Assembly: GCA_021795255.1 (NCBI GenBank)
Contig: JAJYPQ010000100.1
Location: 1-10,849, forward strand
From: Pseudomonadota bacterium
GTDB lineage: Bacteria > Pseudomonadota > Gammaproteobacteria > Acidiferrobacterales > Acidiferrobacteraceae
Reading direction: 5' to 3'
Length of the DNA: 10,849 nt
A program made the position numbers and the translations under genes. Shown here one piece after another: positions 1-5,971 of this stretch (positions within the stretch are counted from its first letter, which is position 1; the number at the start of each line of letters is the position of its first letter). The notes beneath the pieces are model-generated. The model was given only the letters and a program-made list of their open reading frames with translations, searched no databases and was not told the DNA's origin.

Positions 1-122
1 GGCCACATAGGCCAGGTACGGGCCAGGGCCTCGGTCGGCCGCAGCAGACCGGCGCCTGCCGCCACCGCCAGGGCCGAACCCGACAACGCCTGCTTCAAGA
101 AGGTTCTGCGTGGAAGATTCAC
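1..122 (-). CDS. N-terminus of a Tat-exported protein, possibly SoxY (partial)
   Basis: Only the first 40 codons are in the window; the gene runs off the left edge. Read from a GTG at 120-122, the protein begins MNLPRRTFLKQ, followed by an alanine/glycine/leucine-rich hydrophobic stretch and then LLRPTEALA. This is a textbook twin-arginine signal peptide: an RRTFLK motif at residues 5-10, a hydrophobic core at about 12-28, and a likely AxA-type cleavage near residue 35. A GGAG Shine-Dalgarno lies just upstream of the GTG, which supports that start. The layout, with RR-x-FLK and a GLLRP...ALA end, resembles signal peptides of SoxY, the periplasmic carrier that holds thiosulfate-derived sulfur in the Sox complex. 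That match is from memory of the family and rests on the signal peptide alone, and many Tat substrates look similar. The Tat-export call is fairly secure; the SoxY identity is a guess. Confidence 0.6.
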   Translation of the reverse strand, partial: MNLPRRTFLKQALSGSALAVAAGAGLLRPTEALARTWPMW

Positions 123-160
123 TGAGATTGTCTCCGCTTACTTAAAATAAGGATATGTGA

Positions 161-186
161 GAGGGCTATCCCTCCCCGGGGAGGGA
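161..186. repeat. Perfect 18-bp palindrome with an alternative flanking hairpin
   Basis: Bases 169-186 read TCCCTCCCCGGGGAGGGA, identical to their own reverse complement. The preceding GAGGG at 161-165 can also pair with the CCCTC at 170-174 around a four-base loop, so the two hairpins are mutually exclusive. The element lies about 50 bases upstream of the GTG start of the Tat-signal gene. It could be an operator, an attenuator-like structure or a mobile-element end; the sequence alone does not decide. Confidence 0.45.
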
Positions 187-467
187 CGCGCGATGATGGC
201 GTATTATTCCCGCGGCTCTTCAAACGGCGGCGCGGTCGCCTGCAGGCGCGAGCCGTGGCCGCGCGACCTAAAGCCTCACTTGCGCCAAGACCTTCTGCGT
301 CTACACCACGTCCCAATTACCAAAGCGCCACTGCCACGCCTGGCTACGCAAAGCCACAAAGCGTTTTAGAGGCAGCGCCTGGAGGTCACGCAGAACCCCG
401 GGGGGGGTTTAAAGGTGAGGCCGCCACGCCGCCGTGGGCGTTCGCCTGCTGGCGGCTACGCGTAGAA

Positions 468-488
468 CGCCCCCCCTCCCAGGGGGCG
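468..488. repeat. GC-rich hairpin
   Basis: CGCCCCC at 468-474 pairs perfectly with GGGGGCG at 482-488 around a seven-base loop. It follows directly after two other inverted repeats, at 420-456 and 456-465, so about 70 bases could fold almost completely. No T-run follows on either strand, so it is not a standard intrinsic terminator. Confidence 0.4.
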
Positions 489-574
489 CCATGAGAGGGG
501 CTTGCCGTAAATACCCGGCGCGCTTCCCTCAGACGTCCGGCCACCCGGGTATCGTCCGCAACGCGGGCAGCCTT

Positions 575-588
575 GACACCACCGTGTC
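575..588 (-). terminator. Short hairpin just after the usp stop codon
   Basis: GACAC and GTGTC form a perfect five-base stem with a four-base loop, starting eight bases beyond the TAA of the usp gene in its direction of transcription. No T-tract follows, so it would be at best a weak or Rho-assisted 3' end. A second, longer hairpin (511-518 with 545-552) lies further downstream. Confidence 0.25.
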
Positions 589-596
589 TCCCACAG

Positions 597-1043
597 TTAC
601 CGCCGACTCGGCACCAGCAAGAGAGGACAGGTTGCGGCACGCGCCACCCGCTCGGCCACGCTGCCTAACACCAAATGCTGTATCCCGCGGCGTCCATGAG
701 TGCCTACCACGATCAAATCCGCTCCCCAGCGCTTCGCCTCCTCCACGATAACCACGCCGATCTCATGGTTTAGATTCTGAGGTAGCGCGGTCTCGACCCC
801 AATGCCGGCTTTTTGCACCTCATCCCGCGCCTCTTCTACGATAGCCTGCCCCGCCTTAAACAAGGCCTCTTCCAGTTGCGTATCTTCTATCAGGCCGGTA
901 TCTGGTGTAGTAAACGGAAACACATCGATCACATGCACGAGACGCAAACGCCCAGACTGCTCCTTGGCGATTTTGATCGCCTCCTGAAGCGCCAATGCCG
1001 AAGTGTTGCTGCCATCGATCCCAACTAAAATATTCTTGTACAC
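597..1043 (-). CDS. Universal stress protein, UspA family, ATP-binding type
   Basis: This encodes a 148-residue single-domain Usp, the usual length of the family, expected to be cytoplasmic and dimeric and to help in stress survival. The N-terminus YKNILVGIDGS gives the first beta strand with the conserved aspartate at residue 10. The C-terminal half carries the nucleotide-binding signature G-x2-G-x9-G-S, seen as G114, G117, G127 and S128, so this is the ATP-binding subgroup rather than the non-binding UspA type. I chose the GTG at 1041-1043 because AGAGGA sits six bases upstream and the protein then starts at the family's normal position. An in-frame ATG at 1061 would add six residues (MKRGID) but would bury that ribosome-binding site in the coding sequence. 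The gene stands alone, with over 400 bases free upstream. No particular stress trigger can be read from the sequence. Confidence 0.9.
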   Translation of the reverse strand: MYKNILVGIDGSNTSALALQEAIKIAKEQSGRLRLVHVIDVFPFTTPDTGLIEDTQLEEALFKAGQAIVEEARDEVQKAGIGVETALPQNLNHEIGVVIVEEAKRWGADLIVVGTHGRRGIQHLVLGSVAERVARAATCPLLLVPSRR

Positions 1044-1488
1044 GTCGATTCCTCTTTTCATAGATGACGCGTTATGCCAGAAACCTTGAGCCTATCCCAG
1101 CCTTTTCTCTCCCTGCTCGCCGGCAATATGATACGCCAACACCCGCCGTTATGAATGAACAGATCACAAGACGCGCTCGGTCCAAAGAGACACCTATTTC
1201 GATACCCTCCAACGTCCCCACCCCTTGCCGCGAGCGAGCATCGACCTCCGAAGCCTCCGCTTTAGTCACCCACCGCGCCATGTTGACGCACCGCCCCTCA
1301 TCATTGGCACGGCCTTGAATTTCGCCTAAAGCCACCGACTTTCGGTAACCTCCTCGGATCCTGGGCCACTTCATAATACGAGCGGGAGTCCGGCCACGTT
1401 TGATTTATATCTATGCCACCGTCCTGAGCTCTCGAGTATATAGTAAAAAATGCCTCAAAAGCATCACATGCGCAATGGCATTCGGCCC
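1044..1488. other. Gap without a convincing gene
   Basis: This 445-base stretch lies between the usp start and the end of the aspartic protease gene, and it must hold the usp promoter. A minus-strand frame of up to 100 codons (1374 down to a TGA at 1072) is open. It contains an AGGAGG, but that lies about 13 bases from the nearest in-frame GTG, which is too far. Its codon use lacks the strong G/C third-position bias of the real genes, and I recognise no domain in it. I cannot point to a well-formed sigma-70 promoter. Confidence 0.4.
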
Positions 1489-2061
1489 TCATGGCGCGGT
1501 TTTTGAGATAATCATCTCACCGCCATTTTGCGTAATGTGGAATTGGCGGAGAACGTTCATGCCCAGTAAGGCTTGAGCCTCCATGTCGGGCATTATGGCG
1601 ACCTGCACATTTTGCACCCGGAAGTCACCGAATTGCAGATCTTGCGCCGTGGCAATACAAACCTGCGCCGCTCCGTTTGCCGTCGTAAAGCGCGCCGGCA
1701 CGCAACCAAGAAGCCCCATGTGTCGCGCTACGCGTTGCGATACCGAGGTCACGGATGCTCCAGTATCCACTATAAACCGCACGGAAACACCGTTGATCGA
1801 CCCGTACATCACGTAATTGCCGGTATGGTCGGTACCAAGCACCACCGATCCATCATGCAGAACCTGGACCCTCTGAACCTGCGGCCTTCCCATCCCCGGA
1901 ACGAATGTCGTGACCAGTCCGTAAAAGGTAAGGCCAATCACAATCCAGAGCAGGATGTAAGAGAGCACGGGGGTCTTACGCTTAAACGTAGGTGGCTTAC
2001 CTGTGACGGGCGGCTTATCACGCTGTGCGTCTTTGTACCAGTCCCGGTCTTGGTATCCCAT
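1489..2061 (-). CDS. Membrane-anchored retropepsin-like aspartic protease (TIGR02281-type)
   Basis: This encodes a 190-residue protein with a polar basic N-terminus (about 1-30), one membrane helix (about 31-52, from PVLSYILLWIV) and a C-terminal clan AA aspartyl protease domain (about 80-185). The catalytic motif is D99-T-G-A-S in the context FIVDTGASVTSVS. The family's second hydrophobic motif is LLGMNVL at 165-171. A single catalytic DTG per chain means it must dimerise, as retroviral proteases do. The topology suggests the protease domain faces the periplasm; its substrate is unknown. I favour the ATG at 2059-2061 (MGYQDRDWY), although no clear Shine-Dalgarno precedes it. The frame stays open back to a TTG at 2178, which would add 39 residues including MKKKTT. 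Its sequence is visibly less GC-rich than the genes on the right of the window. Confidence 0.82.
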   Translation of the reverse strand: MGYQDRDWYKDAQRDKPPVTGKPPTFKRKTPVLSYILLWIVIGLTFYGLVTTFVPGMGRPQVQRVQVLHDGSVVLGTDHTGNYVMYGSINGVSVRFIVDTGASVTSVSQRVARHMGLLGCVPARFTTANGAAQVCIATAQDLQFGDFRVQNVQVAIMPDMEAQALLGMNVLRQFHITQNGGEMIISKTAP

Positions 2062-2491
2062 GGTGGGCCAAAGATTACTCTGCGGGAGTTTCAGAATAAA
2101 GCCTTGACCCGTTGACCTGCCCACTGCGGCGTGGGTTGTCTTTTTTTTCATTCGCAACTTTTTTGCGTCTCGGCCCAAGCGGCTCTTAACGACGGTCGAT
2201 TACTGTGATATACGCAAGTTCAATACCGCCTGACTTCGCTTTGCCGTCGCACAGCTTTGCTCTTTATTCGAGTGCCGGGATAAAACCGCAGTCGACCCGC
2301 GCGCCCCTATCAAGCCGCGCGCCTGTGTCCTTACCAAAGCGGTCTGTATGGGCTAAGCGACAGTAGCTTGTGCGTTGACGCGCGAAACTTTCGCCATCGC
2401 CATAGCCATCTAAGCTTGGCGGGAGCCATTCATGATAACGGCTAGTGCATGGGGGCTAAATAAGAGCCGCCTTAAGGTCGCCTTTGTGAGG
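2062..2491. other. Gap without a recognised gene
   Basis: This 430-base stretch lies between the protease start and the end of the MBL-fold gene. If the protease uses its upstream TTG start, the gap shrinks to 2179-2491. It contains a plus-strand terminator-like hairpin at 2120-2148 and a direct repeat TTGACC-CG-TTGACC at 2104-2117. In the remainder I see no tRNA, no conserved RNA and no credible open frame. Confidence 0.4.
2120..2148 (+). terminator. Intrinsic-terminator-like hairpin with no gene upstream on its strand
   Basis: On the plus strand CCCAC (2120-2124) pairs with GTGGG (2131-2135) around a six-base loop, followed by TTGTC and then eight Ts (2141-2148). This has the form of a Rho-independent terminator. 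There is no plus-strand gene anywhere upstream of it in the window, so it would end an antisense or unannotated transcript, or be fortuitous. The five-pair stem is short. Confidence 0.35.
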
Positions 2492-3094
2492 TTAGGCCAA
2501 TAACTGTTCGATATGGACACGCAAGGCGTCGCGGGCACCGGGTCCGAAACGGCTATGGTTAAGCACAAACGTGTCCGTGAAAAGGTATTCGAATATTTCG
2601 TTTCCGAGCCCCACCGTCCCGATGAGGCGGCTTTCGTACGAGTAGTCGTCTGGGGCCGGTATCAATTCCGGCCATTCTGAGTCGCCAAAAGCCAGGGCCG
2701 GCCCCACAAACAGGGCTCCGGGCAGATTCTTCAGGCGCAGGGCGCAGGTCCCGCGGGTACGGCCGGGGAGCGGCAGAAAATCGATGGTCCTCGTCAACTT
2801 ATGCTCGGCACCGACCCGCAGATCCGCGTCGGCCACCCCTTCTTCTTGCGCAGACACAAGCACGCGAACGCCCGCCGCCTGCCATGGCGCCAGGCTTTGC
2901 GCCCCCAACCGGCTCGGCAAAAACAGATAGCGGGGCTCAGCATGCCGACAAAGCGCCTCGTGGGTTGTGCGACTAAACGGCGGGGCATTTATGAGCACAC
3001 CACCTGCGGCGCGGTCCACGAGATAATAGACCGCCGGCGGCCCGCCTTCGACGAGCCAGACTTCGCGGTTTGGCCACTCGAGCAATAGGTCCAT
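2492..3094 (-). CDS. MBL-fold hydrolase-like protein lacking the metal-binding motifs
   Basis: This encodes a 200-residue protein with the strand pattern of the metallo-beta-lactamase fold: VWLVEGGPPAVYYLVD at the N-terminus, ALFVGPALAF where active members have LFxGD, and a C-terminal region with VLNHSRFG. The metal ligands appear to be gone. The position of HxHxDH reads LPSRLGAQ (59-66), the usual PGHTPG reads PGRTRG (110-115), and the GD aspartate is a proline (GPALAF from 131). Only H180 is a plausible survivor. It is therefore probably a non-catalytic or functionally diverged member. The ATG overlaps the TGA of rppH (TGATG), indicating translational coupling and one transcript. A TTG one codon earlier is possible but less likely. 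The biochemical role is unknown; the coupling suggests a link to RNA 5'-end processing or simply shared expression. Confidence 0.7.
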   Translation of the reverse strand: MDLLLEWPNREVWLVEGGPPAVYYLVDRAAGGVLINAPPFSRTTHEALCRHAEPRYLFLPSRLGAQSLAPWQAAGVRVLVSAQEEGVADADLRVGAEHKLTRTIDFLPLPGRTRGTCALRLKNLPGALFVGPALAFGDSEWPELIPAPDDYSYESRLIGTVGLGNEIFEYLFTDTFVLNHSRFGPGARDALRVHIEQLLA

Positions 3095-3567
3095 CAACGC
3101 TTGAGCAAAGGGGCGAGCTCGGTCAAAGCGGTCTCATACACCTTACGCTTGAAGGCTACGATGGTATCGATCGGGCTCCAATACTCCACCCACCGCCAGG
3201 CATCGAACTCCGGGGACGCCGACAGATCGAGCCTGACGTCGGCGTCGCTACCAGTAAGCCGCAACAGGAACCATACCTGTTTTTGTCCCCGAAACCGCCG
3301 CGGTCCACTGGGGCGCTGATAGGCACGCGGCAGATCGTAGCGTAGCCAGCCGCGTGTCCGCCCGCAGACCTCGACCTGTCCGCGCGCGAGCCCCACCTCC
3401 TCGTACAGCTCGCGAAACAAGGCCTCCTCAGCGCTCTCCTCGCGCTGTATACCCCCCTGGGGAAACTGCCAGCCGTCGCAGCGGCAGCGGCGCGCCCAAA
3501 ACACCTGGCCCTCGGCATTGGTCAGAATAATGCCGACGTTGGGGCGATATCCTTCGTGATCTATCAT
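3094..3567 (-). CDS. rppH: RNA pyrophosphohydrolase RppH (Nudix)
   Basis: RppH removes pyrophosphate from the 5' triphosphate end of mRNAs, leaving a monophosphate that triggers 5'-end-dependent decay by RNase E. The 157-residue protein begins [15 protein letters not shown], the characteristic RppH start. It has a complete Nudix box G-x5-E-x7-R-E-U-x-E-E-x-G-U running from G38 to L60 (REL...EEVGL at 52-60), which supplies the metal-binding glutamates. The WQFPQGGI just before it is also typical. The later [10 protein letters not shown] and FKRKVY match the family's C-terminal half. I chose the ATG at 3565-3567 because it gives the family N-terminus; a TTG three codons earlier is unlikely. No strong Shine-Dalgarno is visible. 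It is the first gene of a two-gene unit with the MBL-fold gene and is divergent from the HAD gene. Confidence 0.93.
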   Translation of the reverse strand: MIDHEGYRPNVGIILTNAEGQVFWARRCRCDGWQFPQGGIQREESAEEALFRELYEEVGLARGQVEVCGRTRGWLRYDLPRAYQRPSGPRRFRGQKQVWFLLRLTGSDADVRLDLSASPEFDAWRWVEYWSPIDTIVAFKRKVYETALTELAPLLKR

Positions 3568-3644
3568 ATACAACAAGGCATTAGCTAGTTAGAATAGGCT
3601 TCATTTTTACAGAATCGGCCGGCTACGGCAATGTTGGGGGGAAA
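3568..3644. promoter_or_regulatory. Divergent promoter region between rppH and the HAD phosphatase gene
   Basis: These 77 bases must serve both rppH (leftward) and the HAD gene (rightward). On the minus strand TATTCT at 3591-3596 is a plausible -10 for rppH, but I cannot find a matching -35. The stretch is noticeably AT-rich compared with its surroundings, as expected for a promoter. Confidence 0.35.
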
Positions 3645-4322
3645 TTGGCGCTCGCACTGTTTGATTTGGACAATACCCTGCTCGCCGGTGACAGCGATTA
3701 TGCCTGGGGACAGTTTCTGATCGGCGCCGGGGCCGTGGACCGCGCACGCTACGAGCACGCCAATACCCGATTCTACGAGGACTACAAAGCCGGCACACTC
3801 GACATCGCTGAATTCCTGGCCTTTGCCCTCGAGCCATTATGTCGCCTCCCGCGCCCGCAGCTGCTGACATGGCGCGCGCGTTTCCTCGAGGAATGCGTGC
3901 GGCCGATGATCAAACCGTGGGTGGCCCCGCTGCTCCAGCGTTATCGTGCCAAGGGAGCGACGCTTGCTCTCGTCACCGCGACTAACGACTTTGTGACCGC
4001 GCCCATAGCCGAGCTCCTTGGTATCCCGCATCTCATCGCGACGGTCGCCGAGCAACGCGACGGACGTTTTACCGGTCGCCCGCACGGGGTGCCCTGCTTT
4101 CGCGAGGGCAAGGTGACACGCGTGCGGTCGTGGATGACCGACCATGGGCTGACATTCACAGACAGCGTGTTTTATAGCGACTCGCACAACGACCTACCGC
4201 TCCTCGAGGCGGTATCGCGGCCGGTCGCCGTGGACCCGGACGCGACTTTGCTCGCGGCCGCCGAGGAACGTGGTTGGGAGATCTTGCGCTCCGACCCCTC
4301 ACGTGAGGCCTTGTTTGCATAG
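3645..4322 (+). CDS. HAD-IB family phosphatase, SerB-like
   Basis: This encodes a 225-residue cytoplasmic hydrolase of the haloacid dehalogenase superfamily, subfamily IB, which includes phosphoserine phosphatase and histidinol-phosphatase-like enzymes. All four motifs are visible: motif I D7-L-D9-N-T at the very N-terminus, motif II threonine in LVTAT (T111), motif III lysine K156 in EGKV, and motif IV YSDSHNDLPLL with D179 and D183. A helical cap lies between motifs I and II (about 16-90). The ending PVAVDPDATL...GW is typical of the HAD-IB group that often precedes or follows housekeeping genes. The start is a TTG at 3645-3647, preceded by a G-rich GGGGGGA; no in-frame ATG is available without losing motif I. 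The true substrate cannot be assigned, and serine or histidinol phosphate are only possibilities. It is transcribed away from rppH and converges with ampE. Confidence 0.85.
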   Translation: MALALFDLDNTLLAGDSDYAWGQFLIGAGAVDRARYEHANTRFYEDYKAGTLDIAEFLAFALEPLCRLPRPQLLTWRARFLEECVRPMIKPWVAPLLQRYRAKGATLALVTATNDFVTAPIAELLGIPHLIATVAEQRDGRFTGRPHGVPCFREGKVTRVRSWMTDHGLTFTDSVFYSDSHNDLPLLEAVSRPVAVDPDATLLAAAEERGWEILRSDPSREALFA

Positions 4323-4358
4323 CTCCCTGATCGGCCATGATCCCAGGCGGTCTCATCG

Positions 4359-4370
4359 GCGTACGTACGC
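4359..4370. repeat. 12-bp palindrome between convergent genes
   Basis: GCGTACGTACGC is a perfect palindrome lying directly against the ampE stop codon, within the 48-base gap between the convergent HAD and ampE genes. It may help end transcription from both sides, but no T-run follows on either strand, so this is uncertain. Confidence 0.35.
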
Positions 4371-5297
4371 TCAGCCAAATACGCCGAACAGGCGGGCCCC
4401 GGCCATCAGCAGCGCCACCGCAAGCCAGAACAGCAACACGCGCCAAAGCAGCGCTACGGCGCGGCGGATATCGGCGGCATTGACGACAATGCCGCGCACC
4501 GCCGGCAACCCCGGCGTATCCTCTTCCTCGGGCTCCTCGCACGCACTCATGTGCATGGCCCCAAAACCCGACGCGAGCAACGGGCCGCTATTGATATCAG
4601 ACCACATGCCGGCCTGTCGCCGCCAGCAGTGCAAGGCGTCCTCGAAACTGCCCATAATGCCATAGCTAAGCGCCGTGATGCGTGCCGGCACCCATCCAAG
4701 CAGGTCGTTCAGACGCGCCGCCGCCCATCCGAATTCCGCGAACTGGGCACTGCGGTGACCCCATAGGCGATCGAGCAAAGCGGTCAGCCGCTGCAAGACG
4801 ACCGCCACCGGGCCAAAGAGAATGAACCAGAATAGCGGAGCCATGACGGCGGTATTGGCGTGCTTTAAGACCGCCTCGACCGTGGTCTGGGCGATGGATG
4901 ATTCGGTGACATCGGCGGTGGTCTTGCCGGTCATCGCCTCAAGATGGGTCGCCGCCATAAGCACATCACCCGATTCCAGCGACTCCGAGATCTCCACCGC
5001 CTGGCGTGTCAGGCGATACAGGTCGAGACACAGATAGAGGACCAGGATGTCGAAAATATAGACCAGAACGTAACTGATATGGCTCAGGATATAGCGAATC
5101 AGCGCCACCCCGAGTATCACCGGACCCGCCACTACGAGTACCGCGGCCAAGCCCTGGCCACGGGTCCCCGCGTTAAACCGCTGCTCTACGCTGCGCGCCC
5201 AGTCCTCATACCACAGAAACGGTGGAGCCCGACCACGATCCGGGAAAAAGCGATCGAGCGCGACTGCGAACAGTATAATGATCAACGTGATTGCCAT
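4371..5297 (-). CDS. ampE: AmpE-like integral membrane protein (CobD/CbiB/AmpE superfamily)
   Basis: This encodes a 308-residue polytopic inner-membrane protein. Hydrophobic segments are seen at the very N-terminus (MAITLIIILFAVALDRFF), at about 49-71, in the ISYVLVYIFDILVLYL region, at NTAVMAPLFWFILFGPVAVVLQRL, and at the C-terminus (LLFWLAVALLMAG). The APLFWFILFGPVAVVL segment is the hallmark of the AmpE/CobD superfamily. Position directly after ampD decides for AmpE, the membrane partner of the AmpD peptidoglycan-recycling and beta-lactamase-induction locus, rather than the cobalamin enzyme CbiB. The ATG at 5295-5297 has AGGAGG nine bases upstream and lies only four bases beyond the ampD stop. 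The frame extends 47 codons further upstream, but that part overlaps ampD and is not the start. The biochemical role of AmpE remains poorly defined. Confidence 0.85.
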   Translation of the reverse strand: MAITLIIILFAVALDRFFPDRGRAPPFLWYEDWARSVEQRFNAGTRGQGLAAVLVVAGPVILGVALIRYILSHISYVLVYIFDILVLYLCLDLYRLTRQAVEISESLESGDVLMAATHLEAMTGKTTADVTESSIAQTTVEAVLKHANTAVMAPLFWFILFGPVAVVLQRLTALLDRLWGHRSAQFAEFGWAAARLNDLLGWVPARITALSYGIMGSFEDALHCWRRQAGMWSDINSGPLLASGFGAMHMSACEEPEEEDTPGLPAVRGIVVNAADIRRAVALLWRVLLFWLAVALLMAGARLFGVFG

Positions 5298-5301
5298 CGC
5301 C

Positions 5302-5883
5302 CTAGCCCTCCTTCCCCGATAACCCCACACCCGCCGAACAAAGCGCATTGCGATACCGGGCCCAGTCGAAATACGGTCCGGGATCGGTCTTGCGCCCGGG
5401 AGCGATCTCCGAGTGACCGTAGAGCCGATGGGCGCCAATCGCCGGATAACGCCTCATGAGCGCCTTCGACACCGCCTGCAAAGACTGATACTGCGCATCC
5501 TCGAAGGATTCGTGATCCGTACCCTCGAGCTCTATACCCACCGAAAAATCATTGACGCGCTCACGTCCTTCGCATCGCGATACACCGGCATGCCACGCCC
5601 GATCCTCAAAGGATACGAATTGCACAACCTCCCCGTTACGCCGAATAAAAACATGCGCCGAGACCCGCAGGCCGCGAAGATCAGGATAGCGCTGTGTCCC
5701 CACATCCAGGGTATTCATGAAGAGCTGCTCCACATCCGTCCCGCCATAGTGGCCCTCCGGTAGGCTGATGGCGTGAATGATGATGACTTCCGCGGCCATG
5801 CCGCATGGACGGGCATCGCAATTGGGCGAGGCCTTGCGCTGTGCCCCGTGAAGCCACCCCTGCGCGTCAATCGCGTCGACCAT
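5302..5883 (-). CDS. ampD: 1,6-anhydro-N-acetylmuramyl-L-alanine amidase AmpD
   Basis: AmpD is a cytoplasmic zinc amidase. It cuts the stem peptide from anhydro-N-acetylmuramic acid during peptidoglycan recycling and so keeps AmpR-type inducers low. The 193-residue protein has no signal peptide. The zinc ligands are visible as H37 (IIIHAIS), H157 (YGHSEIAPGRKTDPGP) and D167, and the catalytic E118 (VGIELEG) and K165 are also in place; these line up with the Citrobacter residues H34, H154, D164, E116 and K162. The early SPNCDARP and later WHAGVS are also typical. The ATG at 5881-5883 has a G-rich AAGGGGG stretch upstream. ampE follows after four bases, forming an operon. No ampC or recognisable ampR is present in the window. 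Confidence 0.93.
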   Translation of the reverse strand: MVDAIDAQGWLHGAQRKASPNCDARPCGMAAEVIIIHAISLPEGHYGGTDVEQLFMNTLDVGTQRYPDLRGLRVSAHVFIRRNGEVVQFVSFEDRAWHAGVSRCEGRERVNDFSVGIELEGTDHESFEDAQYQSLQAVSKALMRRYPAIGAHRLYGHSEIAPGRKTDPGPYFDWARYRNALCSAGVGLSGKEG

Positions 5884-5910
5884 CAGACTGCCACCCCCTT
5901 ATCCCACGCC

Positions 5911-5939
5911 ATTGTACTGCCTTGCACCCTCCACGCTAA
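5911..5939 (-). promoter_or_regulatory. Possible sigma-70 promoter of ampD-ampE
   Basis: On the minus strand TACAAT (5911-5916) is a good -10 element. With 17-bp spacing, TTAGCG (5934-5939) is a weak -35. It would start transcription about 20 bases before the ampD ATG. It is the best promoter-like pair in the 88-base gap between the LysR gene and ampD. Confidence 0.35.
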
Positions 5940-5971
5940 ATCCACGCCTCGGCCCGCTAGGTGTGGCCAGA

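Larger units (their letters stand above)
123..596. other. Hairpin-rich non-coding region
   Basis: There is no convincing gene in this 474-base stretch; the open frames here are arginine- or proline-rich and match no family I know. It holds many inverted repeats: a perfect 18-bp palindrome at 169-186, TGGCT/AGCCA at 341-356, AACCCC/GGGGTT at 394-409, GCCGCCA/TGGCGGC at 420-456, the palindrome CTACGCGTAG at 456-465, CGCCCCC/GGGGGCG at 468-488, and ATACCCGG/CCGGGTAT at 511-552. It separates the start of the Tat-protein gene from the 3' end of the usp gene. It therefore must contain the promoter of the former and probably the terminator of the latter. It could be a structured RNA, a repeat element or the remnant of a small transposon. 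Confidence 0.5.

Noticed and set aside
123..596. Possible TnpB / omega-RNA remnant of an IS200/IS605-type element
   Set aside because: The hairpin followed by ATGAGAGG near 490 loosely resembles the end of such elements, but no transposase motif (zinc finger, RuvC residues) is present in any frame, so I could not support it.
1573..2115. Plus-strand open frame of 180 codons opposite the aspartic protease
   Set aside because: It is rich in His, Arg and Asn without any domain, whereas the minus strand encodes an intact DTGAS protease domain.
4371..5297. Assignment as cobalamin biosynthesis CobD/CbiB
   Set aside because: It belongs to the same superfamily, but it follows ampD by four bases and no other cobalamin gene is nearby, so AmpE is the better call.
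5304..5438. N-terminal extension of AmpE
   Set aside because: It is the out-of-frame overlap with the 3' end of ampD; AGGAGG and the hydrophobic N-terminus place the start at 5297.
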